Below, piece by piece: positions 1-8,879 of a stretch of 64,000 bases of DNA. Made by a program: the position numbers and the translations under genes. The stretch lies in the NCBI GenBank assembly GCA_017979445.1, contig CM030706.1, forward strand, positions 18,400,967 through 18,464,966, written 5' to 3'. The number at the start of each line of letters is the position of its first letter. Within the stretch, counting starts at the first letter, position 1. Origin of the DNA: Akebia trifoliata (taxonomy: Eukaryota > Streptophyta > Magnoliopsida > Ranunculales > Lardizabalaceae). The notes under the pieces are model-generated. The model saw only the letters and a list, made by a program, of their open reading frames with translations, was not told the DNA's origin and ran no database searches.

Positions 1-406
1 AGATTTAAAAGGAGAATACCTTATCTCAGATATCAGAAGCGGATTTAGTGAAGGAGACAAAAGTAGAAAGACTCACACGAGGAACGCTTTCCACTAGTTC
101 TGAGGGAATCAACTGTCATAATCACCTAGGCAACAAAGGTGTGCTTAAATTTTTTTTTTTTTCATTTTTTTGAGGCTATTTTTGCAATGTAATTTTTTTG
201 AGAATAGTAAAGACCGGTGTTTGCCAGATGGGATTGGTGCTTAACACTTTACAATCCCGTAATGTGATCCTTGGACTCTTTCCTTTCGTAGATTAGTACC
301 TTTTATCGATTTTGAAGCATGTTTCGATTCTTAGACTGTAAAACTAGGTGGCGACTCCCAAAACATTAAAAAATGGATCTGTATTCGCGGATCGAGGGCG
401 CTTTCA
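1..406 (+). repeat. 3' part of the 5' LTR of A1
   Basis: This matches the last 400 bases of the complete LTR at 12094-13878 and the corresponding ends at 22748-23033 and 27060-27470. It carries the conserved GC-rich U5 block (about 212-285) and ends GCGCTTTCA at 406, directly before the primer site. The upstream part of the LTR is not in the window. Confidence 0.85.
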
Positions 407-407
407 G

Positions 408-426
408 TGGCAACTCCACTAGAGAT
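408..426 (+). other. Primer binding site of A1
   Basis: TGGCAACTCCACTAGAGAT follows the LTR end by one base. The best preserved version is in A3 (minus strand, 34580-34602), TGGCGGCTCCACTGGGGAC. From family knowledge Tat/Ogre elements use a tRNA-Arg-type primer; I could not align a tRNA here, so the tRNA identity is an inference. The A1 copy has mismatches to the A3 version. Confidence 0.65.
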
Positions 427-615
427 AGATTTTGAGAATCCAATTTGAAATGTCCCAAATATGGATGCATTGCCAAATCGACCTAATTTTTTTATTTATT
501 TTGTTTATTTTTTATTTATTTATTTTTCATTTATTTTTATTATTTTTGTTTTTTTGGCTCGGTTGTGGATCATATGATTGATTTTTGGGTATTTTATTTT
601 TGAATTTTTTTCTCT

Positions 616-712
616 ATGGTCCAATCGAGGGTCACTTTTGGTAACCCATAATAATTTTAAATATTTAAAAATAATTCAAGATTTCATTGAGGATGGAATG
701 ATGGTCGTTGAG
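616..712 (+). repeat. Left arm of inverted-arm cassette in A1
   Basis: The arm starts ATGGTCCAATCGAGGGTCAC and ends near GGAATGATGGTCGTTGAG. It is an imperfect inverted copy of 2311-2399 and is related to arms at 23408-23487 / 24181-24269 (A2) and 32538-32626 / 34319-34406 (A3). The interval between the A1 arms contains the p115 fragment. Confidence 0.75.
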
Positions 713-1085
713 CCATGAAAATTTTAAAATTTTGTTGTTTTTTATTTAAGATATGTGCGTCTGTCCTTTGGGTAGTGAAACAAAATTTTAGGCGTTCTCT
801 TAGCAATAACAGAAAATAAATAATTTTTTAAAGGGTGAGTGGTGTATTGTTAGTCAAAGTTTTTTTTCTTTTTCATTACGTGCGTGATGAAAGCATTAAA
901 GAGAAAGCAACTTTCTCGCCCTCTCTCTCTATTTCATTTGTTCGAATACAATAGTTCATAGTTTTCACATTTTTCACAATCGATTTGTGATGGTTTTCTC
1001 TGAAAAAGAGATTGAATTTCACATCTAGGCTTTCGATCTAGTATTAATCATTAAGATCTCAATTTAGAGGAGGAACCATGGTAGA

Positions 1086-1274
1086 GATCTCACTGATGAA
1101 GAAGATAAAGAATATTACACAGACAGAATCAGGGCAGATTCTCATAAAGATATGTTTGTGGATTTTGTGAACAAGTTCTACTTCAACACGAGAGCTCCAA
1201 TCTGCACAAATTTAGCCTTAGTGATTCTTGTTGCAATTCAGGTTCAATCGAAGCATGGGTCATTGCTGTTGTAA
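1086..1274 (+). pseudogene. Unrecognised coding-like stretch in the A1 cassette
   Basis: An open frame without an ATG at its left edge reads DLTDEEDKEYYTDRIRAD near its start, then FVDFVNKFYFNT, and stops at 1272-1274. The composition (acidic start, then mixed aromatic and basic residues) looks more like protein-coding DNA than the AT-rich flanks. I do not recognise the family. It lies about 170 bases upstream of the p115 match and in the same orientation, so it may be a second captured fragment or diverged leader sequence from the same transcript. Chance openness cannot be excluded at this length. Confidence 0.3.
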
Positions 1275-1441
1275 GACGACATGTTCAGGAGTTTAATCTC
1301 GAAATCTTTGCTTTGCAACCTATTAAAGTTCCTAGCATTCTATTTATTTCAGCCATTATAACATTTAAGTTGAAATCAGATCTGAAGAATTTTTTTTCCC
1401 AATATATTTCTACAGTTAGCTTTGAAGGTTCTGTGATTCCA

Positions 1442-2110
1442 ATGGATTTCAAGCTCGGTTGCATCGATCTCAATGCAATCGCTCAGGGTGTTGGTGGGTT
1501 TGTTTTCATAAATGAGTGTTCTACTTCGACTGAGGATAGCTATGTGAAACGTTTGCTTGGTCGTATAAGTAATAGTGTCCTATCCAAAGATAAGGATGCT
1601 GCCATGACTGGACTTCTATCTGCTATAGCAAAAAGTCGATCTACCAAGCTAACATTTGGGGCAATGGGCTTCCCAATGCTTATAGGTGTCTTGAAAGAAA
1701 AACATGATGATGTTGAGATGGTTAGAGTTACCTTGGAAACTCTTGTGAGTGCCTTGACAACCTTAGAATGAAGTCCAACCAACTTTAATGAACTCTGATT
1801 TACTTTTAAGAGAAATAGAAAACATCTCTCTTCTTTGAAGTTTGTTGGCAGAGGAAGACTTTTTATACTATACACCTCAACTTTGGATAGCCCTTTGTAC
1901 ACATTCCCCAAATAGTTTACAAGAAGCAATTCTTACCATGACTCATGGAATAACTCGTCTTATGAATATGCTAATGGATCGTGAGGTTATCCAAAGTGAG
2001 GCCTTGTTACTTCTTAGTTATTTGACTCGTGAATTTTGGGAAATTCAAAAAATTGGGGTCTTTGAGGGTGCATTTGACAAGATCTTTAGCATTATTAAAG
2101 AGGTAGAAAG
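1442..2110 (+). pseudogene. Captured fragment of golgin/p115 vesicle-tethering protein gene (golgin candidate 6 / MAG4 type)
   Basis: Three stretches in consecutive order match the N-terminal armadillo-like head of plant p115/Uso1 proteins, which tether ER-derived vesicles at the Golgi. Block 1 (1442-1768) contains EDSYVKRLLGRISN and FGAMGFPMLIGVLKEKHDD and ends at a TGA. Block 2 (about 1772-1840, shifted frame) contains LMNSDLLLRE. Block 3 (1842-2105) contains LLAEEDF, GITRLMNMLMDREVIQ and EALLLLSYLTRE and ends near KIFSIIKE. Only roughly the first 190 residues of a protein of about 900 are present. The blocks join without intron-like gaps, which suggests capture from RNA. Two frame breaks and stops make it a pseudogene. 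It sits between inverted arms inside retrotransposon A1, in the same orientation. Confidence 0.85.
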
Positions 2111-2310
2111 GACTACTAACAGCCCCCTATGTGGTTACGGAGAAAATAATTTTTTTTTGGCAAACCAATTTTTACCTATAGCACACAAGTTGACTTGATT
2201 GCATATAAGTTGGCATGGTAATAAAATCTTTTTTTTTTTATGGGTTGTAGGGTTATTTTTATTTTTTAAAATCAATTTGTTTAAAAAAAAAAGAGACATC
2301 ACTCCCCGTT

Positions 2311-2399
2311 CCCACAACTCTCATTCTATCATCAATTCAATATTTATTGAAATCTCGATTTGTTTTGGGTTGTCCGGAAGTGATCTTTGATTGGACCAT
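2311..2399 (-). repeat. Right arm of inverted-arm cassette in A1
   Basis: The reverse complement begins ATGGTCCAATCAAAGATCAC and ends near GAATGAGAGTTGTGG, matching the left arm at 616-712 with scattered differences. The two arms could base-pair across a loop of about 1.6 kb that holds the p115 fragment. Confidence 0.75.
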
Positions 2400-2654
2400 A
2401 AAAAAAAAGTTTTTTGTGCCTGTTTCATTGATTGGTTATGTGTTATCTTGATCAATCATTTTTGTTTTTTTTGTGCACTACCCTAATTAATTGCCCATCT
2501 AATATGTTGTGATCTCAATAGATATATTTTTGATGTGTTTACTTGATCTTAATGTTGATGTGATGGATTTTGTATTATCTGATTTATGTGACATCCATAT
2601 GTTGATGGTTTGATGGTTTCATCTGGCCTACGGGTCCATTTATTTGAAAAATGC

Positions 2655-2659
2655 CCCGG
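2655..2659 (+). repeat. Target-site duplication (left) of nested element N
   Basis: CCCGG lies directly before the LTR start TGTAGTAG and recurs at 6737-6741 directly after the other LTR. Copy A2 shows the uninterrupted sequence GGCCCCGGGCACACC at about 24521-24535, confirming the insertion point. Confidence 0.92.
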
Positions 2660-3242
2660 TGTAGTAGCCATATCATTTGTCACCTAGAGTTAGGTGTAAG
2701 CTTGCCCCGGAGCTACCCGGGAGCACCCATGTAATATCATGTAAGGCTCGTTATGAAGCCATGTCAACCCCTGTACCAGGGCATATCTGTTAGCTTAGGG
2801 TACATGTTAGCCCCGTGCCAGGGCACACTTGTTAGCTTAGTGGCATTTTCGTAATAAGGGAGTATGACCGGCCTCTACTTTTGATGTTTCCTTCTAGAAA
2901 CTTGGGAAAGACTTAGCATACACTTTGTAGGAAGGGTGTCAGTGCTATCCCAATCCCCGGCCTACACCCACGTTGTTGAAGCCCTTGAAGCCCAGCTCCG
3001 TGGAAGTCCCGTGTGTCATAGGATCATCTATTGCTGTGTAACGCATCTATTGCTTTTGTAACGCGTTATCCCGTGTAATCAATATTATATCAACAAAATT
3101 GCCTCCGGGCTTTGCCTCGTGTTGCCTCGTTTACTTGTTTGCTAGCTACGTGTGTGTGGTGTATGATCATTTTACAGGCTTGCAAGTAGATTTGACCTTC
3201 TTGCATCACACGACCTCACTTCGAAAGAATAGGGCCGTGACA
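2660..3242 (+). repeat. 5' LTR of element N
   Basis: The LTR is 583 bp, TG...CA bounded. Its last 290 bases match 6441-6736 closely, including GCCCTTGAAGCCCAGCTCCG and the end AATAGGGCCGTGACA. The first part contains repeated motifs of the form CCAGGGCA...TGTTAGCTTAG (about 2775-2845). Confidence 0.92.
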
Positions 3243-3243
3243 G

Positions 3244-3256
3244 TTGGTATCAGAGC
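3244..3256 (+). other. Primer binding site of element N
   Basis: TTGGTATCAGAGC follows the LTR end by one base. This is the standard plant retrotransposon primer site complementary to the 3' end of initiator methionine tRNA. Confidence 0.92.
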
Positions 3257-3314
3257 TACAGTTGTTTGAGCACAGTTGGTATTCCCCTTAGCTCTTCCCC
3301 CGAGATTCCATTTA

Positions 3315-4024
3315 GGGTGTGTTTAATTGCATATGGAAAATAGGGTGGAAAATCAATTTCCATGGAAAATGACATTTTTCAAGTGTTTGATTCCACATGG
3401 AAATGGAAATTCATTTTCCACTCCATTCAAAAAGTCCACTAAATCATGGATTTCACTTTCCCACCCATATGGGTGGGAAAATGAAATCCACCCATATTTT
3501 TCATCCTCAATTCTTCCCTACCACCACCACTACTACCACCACCACCACCACCACCATTACACTAACCTCGTCGTCGTCGTCATCGTCGTCGTCACCATCG
3601 CCGTCGTCGTCGGCTCCGTCTCCGACCACCTTCTCTCTCTCTCTTCTTCTCCATCCCTCACCTCCTCCGCCACTACTATCACCACGTTCTCCTCACTTAC
3701 CTCCGTCATCGCCATCGTCGTCATCGCCACCATCGCCGTCACCGCCGACGCCGCAATCGCCGTCGCCACCACCGTCGTCGCTGCCGCCACCTTCATCGCC
3801 ACATCCTCCCTCCTCCCTCTTCCTCATCATCTTTTTCTTCCTCTCCCCCTCCTCTCATCTTCTTCCTCCTTCTCCTCTTCTTTTTTTCATATTTTTCCAT
3901 GATTTTATCCAAGTGAAATCAAACAATGGAATTTGATTTTCCAACCCTACCTATTTTCCACAACTAATTTTCCATGGATTTCAAATTCCATGGAAAGTGA
4001 TTTTCCATGCAATCAAACATACCC
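3315..4024. mobile_element. Tourist/Harbinger-type MITE in the leader of N
   Basis: The 710-bp unit is flanked by TTA at 3312-3314 and 4025-4027. Its ends are inverted: GGGTGTGTTTAATTGCAT on the left and, read from the other strand, GGGTATGTTTGATTGCAT on the right. Related GGAAAAT/CCATGG motifs extend the similarity inward by about 70 bases. A TTA duplication with a GGGTNTGTTT terminus fits the PIF/Harbinger (Tourist-like) class. The centre (about 3520-3870) is runs of CCA, CGT and CTC triplets, and it has no transposase. The long open frames across it arise from the triplet repeats and are not genes. Confidence 0.85.
3520..3880. repeat. Triplet microsatellite core of the MITE
   Basis: Runs of CCA/CAC, then CGT/CGTCGT, then CTC/TCC fill most of this stretch. 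In translation they give poly-Thr/Ser/Pro or poly-His/Val, which explains three overlapping open frames that I do not accept as genes. Confidence 0.85.
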
Positions 4025-4040
4025 TTAGTTCACGCGAACG

Positions 4041-5105
4041 ATGACAAGAGGAACTACTAGTACCGCGGACCAACCCGCTCCAAACACACCAGCACCACGT
4101 ACAAACAAGAAACATATTGAGGTATTAGAGGAAAAAATAAGTATGTTATCCGGTATAGTTGATGGTATTGCGTAATTAGATGATCGCCAGAGCACGCTGG
4201 AGGAAAGATCCGAGACATTCAGAGCTAGAGTGACAGACCTCGAGGAAGATACCCGAGGCAACCTAGTCGCCTTACAGGAACAAATTACGAAACTCACTAC
4301 GAAAGTTGGTCTCCTAGTGCGCGCCGTCGATAACGAACAGCCTACCAGTAGTAATGCTTCTTCCTCGTGCTTGCGAGTACCCGAGCCACGCACCTTCAGT
4401 GGTGCACGCGATACGAAAGAGCTCGAGAATTTCCTGTTCGACATGGAGCAGTACTTCTGTGCAGCTCGTCTGGATTCCGAAGAGGTAAAAGTAACAACTG
4501 CTTCTATGTATTTTGCAGGTGACGCCAAGCTATGGTGGCGGACAAAGTACACCGAGATGGAAAGTGGCCAATGTTCCATCGATACATGGGAGGACCTCAA
4601 GAAAGAATTGAAGTACCAGTTCTTACCAGAGAACGTGGAGTTCATTGCCCATAGAAAGTTGAGGCAATTCCAACATATAGGTATAGTTCACGAGTACGTC
4701 AAGCAGTTTTCCGCCTTGATGCTTGATATCCGTGACATGTCATAGAAAGACAAGCTGTTCTCATTCCAAGAAGGACTCAAGCCTTGGGTTCAGACAGAAC
4801 TCCAACGGTAACGTGTGGAAGATCTCGCATCTGCAATTGCAGCAGCCGAGCGGTTGACTGATTATACTCCCGCGGGAGGGAGCCAACAGTATGTACATCC
4901 TCAATCGAAGGGTTACTACCAGCAACCTGAGTACACAAAGAAGTCTTCGAATGACAAGAATGGAGGACACAGAAAGAGTTCCAGTCCGGGATCCTCACGG
5001 AATTCCTTTCCTTCACAGAGCAGAAGTACCTCGCCAGTCAAGCGTCGTCACAAGCAAGTATGTGTTTTGTGTGGTTGGCCTCACAGGACAATTAAGTGCC
5101 CATAG
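4041..5105 (+). pseudogene. Ty3/gypsy gag of element N
   Basis: A single reading frame beginning at ATG 4041 covers gag but is broken by in-frame stops near 4173, 4743 and 4809 and closes at 5103-5105. Recognisable features in order are: a coiled-coil-like N-terminus (LEEKISMLSGIVDGIA, then REs of the type LDDRQSTLEERSE), the capsid motifs PEPRTFSGARDTKELENFL, YFAGDAKLWWRTKY and QFLPENVEF, then LSALMLDIRDMS-like sequence, and a CCHC zinc knuckle C-x2-C-x3-H-x4-C in CVLCGWPHRTIKCP. Gag packages the element RNA in cytoplasmic particles. The stops read as single C-to-T-type changes of Gln or Glu codons, so this copy cannot make full-length Gag. Confidence 0.88.
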
Positions 5106-5192
5106 CGAGCCAAACTGACTGTACTTTTAGCCTTCCAGAGTGACCCTAGTAACTAGAGTACGAGTGGACGAGATCATGAAGATTTTCCTCAC

Positions 5193-6107
5193 ATGGGAGC
5201 CTTGCATCTTTTGAATGCAATGAAGCAGACATCTGAGACTCAGAATAGCCAGACACGGAAGGGTCTTATGTTTGTCGATATTGAAGTTGGTGGGAAGACC
5301 ACCCAAGCAATGGTTGATACAGGAGCAACGTACAGCTTCATTACCCCTGTAGAGGCGAAGTGTCTCAATATTCGATTAGATAAAGGTTCAAGCAGTAATG
5401 AAAGTTGTAAACTCCCAAGCCACTCCTATCCAAGGTTCGGCCAAGGCAGTGTTTGTCAAGATAGGTACATGGAAGGGTAAGCTTGATTTACTCGCAGTTC
5501 CGCTCGATGAGTTCAGAGTTGTCATTGGGATGAATTTCATGCGATAGAACAGGGTTGTACCGATGCCATTTGCCAACACCTTGGGTATGCTAGTTGAATG
5601 TCCAAGTTTTGTTCTCGTCTTCTCAAGCAAGAAAGAGGGAAAGTTAATTTCATCCATTTAGTTGAAGAAAGGGTTGAAGAAAGGTAAGCGACTGTACATT
5701 GCTTCCTTGAGAGTTGAATCCACAGAACAGGACCATAGTTCAACTCCCACACAAGTTACACAGGTTTTAGCAGAAGTTGATGACGTGATAGCGAATGAGC
5801 TTTCGAAGACACTACAGCCACGTAGGTCGATAGATCATCAGAATGAATTGCTACCTGTTGCCACACCTCTTATAGAGAGGCCTTTCAGGATGAATCCTCC
5901 TAAACTAGTTGAGTTGAGCAAGCAACAGAAGAAGTTTGGGTCTTTGTAGCGTTGTATCGATTATCGAGCATCGAAGAAGATCACCTTCCAGAACAAGTAT
6001 CCTATCCAGCCAGTTACCGACTTGTTTAATAAACTTGGGACAACCAAGTATTTTTCAGAGTTAGGTCAGAGATCAGGTTACTGTAAGATTCAAGTTTTAG
6101 AAGAAGC
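5193..6107 (+). pseudogene. Protease and start of reverse transcriptase of element N
   Basis: The frame continuous with gag contains the aspartic protease motif MVDTGATYSFIT (about 5308-5343). Near 5385-5400 it shifts; the following frame carries the rest of the protease, including VVIGMNFMR. A later frame (5662-5949) leads into RT: PFRMNPPKLVELSKQQ, a stop at 5947, then RCIDYRASKKIT and NKYPIQPVTDLFNKLG. In the family, RT continues for about 150 more residues with the YVDD-type active site. Here it stops at about 6107, in the region where LDLRSGYYQ is expected (seen as LGQRSGYCK), and the next recognisable sequence is integrase. Confidence 0.85.
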
Positions 6108-6139
6108 CCCTCAGTTACTTCGTCAGAGAGTCAGCAAGA

Positions 6140-6345
6140 ATTGGGATGTACCTCAGAATGTTGTCAGCGTCAGAGATTCAAGAGTCACCGGAAAGTTATG
6201 GGACGGACCGTGCAGACTACTTGGGTTCCAGCTTGATTTTTCGAACAGTGTACATCGTCAATCAGTTTGGCCAATGGAGAGATTCAGTTCTACGTTGGAG
6301 TATTTCAGGCATCTTGCCAATGCCGATGCAAGATGCCTACACCCA
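6140..6345 (+). pseudogene. Integrase core fragment of element N, joined to RT by a deletion
   Basis: In the same frame as the RT remnant, the sequence reads VPQNVVSVRDSRVTGKLWD, then LLGFQLDFSN, then a decayed HPQTDGQTER segment (VHRQSVWPMER). This aligns with the second half of the Ty3 integrase core (family motif IVSDRDSRFTG). The second catalytic Asp position reads Val (SVRD instead of SDRD) and the Glu region is decayed. About 1.5-2 kb of RT, RNase H and N-terminal integrase expected between the two fragments is absent, so one internal deletion produced an RT-to-integrase junction near 6110-6140. Confidence 0.72.
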
Positions 6346-6440
6346 ATAGTGTGAGAAGTTAAACACTGTTGGCCTGATATAAGTTCAAAAACACTCTTGT
6401 TGGAGGAAGAGTTCTTCTAAAAGGTATAATTGAACAAATT

Positions 6441-6736
6441 CGCCCAATCCCCGGCCTATACCCAAGTTATTGAAGCCCTTGAAGCCCAGCTCCGTGGAAG
6501 TCTCGCGTATCATAGGATCATCTATTGCTTTGTAACGCATCTATTGCTTTTGTAACGCGTTACCCCGTGTAATCAATATTATATCAACAAAGTTGCCGTC
6601 GGACTTTGTCTCGTGTTGCCTCTTTTACTTATTTGCTAGCTACGTGTGTGTGGTGTACGATCATTTTACAGGCCTGCAAGTGGATTTGACCCCCTTGCGC
6701 CGCACGACCTCGCTTCGAAAGAATAGGGCCGTGACA
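6441..6736 (+). repeat. 3' LTR of element N, 5' half missing
   Basis: This matches the last 290 bases of the 5' LTR from CCCAATCCCCGGCCTA onward and ends GTGACA before the CCCGG duplication. The first half of the LTR and the polypurine tract are replaced by integrase-region sequence, so a second deletion reached into the LTR. Confidence 0.9.
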
Positions 6737-7540
6737 CCCGGGCACACCCCACCTTACTTTGCATATACTACTAGCATGTTTATATTGTAGCATTACACGC
6801 TTGCATGTCTCTTCTAACCAATGTGGCACTAGTGCGTGGTCCTGTCTCCTCGTGAGACGTGACGTCATTCATGAAAATCACAACTCCAGTCATGTATCTT
6901 TATGGTATATAAAATTAGGGCATCAGTACCGTTTGATCAGGTGACTCTGAAAGGTATATCAATGCACTCATGTTGGAGCGACCTAAGCTTTTATCCTATT
7001 GTAAGTAGCAAAGTCACATGTCCCTATTGCCAATGTAGTACTATTACGTGGTCGGTGCCCTTGTGGGATAGTAAACCATTTATGAAAGCTACAACCCTAG
7101 ACTCGTACCAATATGGTATATCAAAGCTAATCTAAGTTGCACCAATTGCACTTCTTGGTCAAAATCAATGTCTAAGCGAAATCCTGCCCCACTGTACCTC
7201 GTGTACTAAGGGGGTAGATGACGTCTATTATAGACGAGAGGTGACTTAAGAGTACTTTTGCTCAGTATCGTGCGTCACTTCTAAACTAGGTATTAAACTG
7301 ACTACTTTCCACTTTAGAGATTTGGGTTGGAGTATCAGATTATCACTTTGAATACTTATACGGTATATAAAACCAAGTCACCATGTACCATCTGATTGAG
7401 TACGCTCGAGAAGTATATAGATGTACTTGAACAAGGGTGGCCAGATAAATTGCATTGTACATAGTAAACCTAGAGTCTAGGAACCTCCCTATAGGTCATG
7501 ACTCGAACTTATTGTGAGTGTTCCCAGGTTGCCTTTTTGA
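6737..7540 (+). other. Conserved non-coding block of family A (A1 copy)
   Basis: About 800 bp with no open frame of note matches A2 (24510-25300) and, reversed, A3 (31610-32290) over its whole length. Inside are related submotifs built on GGTATAT: CAGTACCGTTTGATCAGG, GTGACTCTGAAAGGTATATC, CAATATGGTATATCAAAG and CCATCTGATTGAGTACGCTC. It may be a remnant of coding sequence too decayed to read, or RNA sequence the element keeps for packaging or regulation. The repeated GGTATAT cores favour a structural role, but this is an inference. Confidence 0.7.
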
Positions 7541-8870
7541 AAAGGAACTTTTTCAAATATTGAAATCAGGAAGTTACAGTTTTGTCCTGAAGATGACAAA
7601 ACTTTTGTTTAATCTAATTTAAAGCTATTATATCACTAGGTTCACCAACTTAATAAAGAATCCATTTTAATTGTGACAATGATTCATAATGATTTAGTCC
7701 ATCTTGATCCAACAATCACGATAGGCCGGACCATTCCAATCAAAATGGTATTCAAACATTTTTCTAATCCGGGTCCTAACCCATTTCAAAAGAAGAAAAA
7801 TATGTTTTCAAAGGAAAAGAAAATGAAGAAAATAATTTTTACAAAAGATCTATTTTTTGCATGGACCTTGGAAAATTACTGAAGTATGTTTTTCTAAAAG
7901 GAAAAAATAGTTTAAATTAGATTTGTTGAAAGTTGTTATTAAATAAAAATATTATTTGTCAATGATTTTCAATAATTCAATAAAATTATTTTTCTTTTTG
8001 AAATAATCATTGCATGAATGAATTGTTTAATGGATTGATGCACAGAATTCAATAAAATCTCAGGATTCATTAAAATGTTATCAAGGGGGTAACATTGAAA
8101 TTGATTAAATTCACCTTCGATTAGATTTCAGAGTTATCATTGTGCCTAAGCTCAATCGTCTGCCGCCTAACTAGGATCGTAAGTCAGGTCGGTTAGAATA
8201 TAATGTTAGCACCAAGTCAACAATCAGAAATGACCCCAAAATCTCTCAAAATTACACAGTTGTTCCCTAAAAATCACAGTGCCTTAGTCTTGCCGGTTGT
8301 AAGCAATATCCCGAGTCCACAGTTCGTAATCAAACTTGTTGTGAATACTTGTCTTGAGTTTTCATGAGTCATTTGGGTTAGTCCTGAGTCCAATTTTTTT
8401 TATCAATTCATCAATGCATGTTTTCTTTAGATCGAGTCTACTCTTTTTTATTGAGTTGAGTTAGTTTGTCGAGTTTATAGAGGTATCTGTCGCCCTATTT
8501 GAATTTGATTGGATAAAGGAAAATTTTGAATACCTCGAGCGTATTAAAATATTAGCTAGAAATTTTGCTTTAATGAGTGATTCCTCTAACAAGGAACCCC
8601 CTCTTGAATAAGAAGATAAATGTCGTGCTCATCCTCTAATCGAGGAAGCAAAGGTCATTGACCTCGAGAGAAAATAATTTCCAAAAAATTCAGTTGGAAA
8701 CCATCTTATCCCTAGAGGAACACGAAGGGATAATGAATTCACTCAGAAATTTTAAAAGACTTGTTTGCGTGGTCTGATGAAGATATGTTAGGTGCAATCT
8801 TAGTTGTTGTTCGACACGGAATAGATACTTGCCTGATAAAATGAAATTATCAATAAGATCTAAGAAGATG
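7541..8870 (+). other. A1 internal region without recognisable gene
   Basis: AT-rich sequence. The only open frames are short (for example 7673-7882, 69 codons) and lack recognisable motifs. Given its place between the conserved block and integrase, decayed pol sequence is the most likely content. Confidence 0.5.
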
Positions 8871-8879
8871 TTACAACAC

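Larger units (their letters stand above)
2660..6736 (+). mobile_element. Nested Ty3/gypsy element N, internally deleted
   Basis: The element has a full 5' LTR (2660-3242), an initiator-Met-type primer site (3244-3256), a MITE in its leader (3315-4024), a degenerate gag (4041-5105), protease, fragments of RT and integrase, and a 3' LTR lacking its 5' half (6441-6736). It starts TGTAGTAG and ends GTGACA, with the perfect 5-bp duplication CCCGG on both sides. It interrupts A1 between the inverted-arm cassette and the conserved non-coding block. The gag type is common to plant chromoviruses such as Tekay/Del, but no chromodomain survives, so the lineage is left open. Confidence 0.92.

Noticed and set aside
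3327..3936. Three overlapping open frames of 80-190 codons
   Set aside because: They arise from triplet microsatellites (CCA, CGT, CTC) in the core of a MITE; the peptides are homopolymer-like and have no domain.
4025..4645. 206-codon minus-strand ORF opposite gag of N
   Set aside because: It is the mirror of the gag coding bias; the plus strand encodes recognisable capsid motifs.
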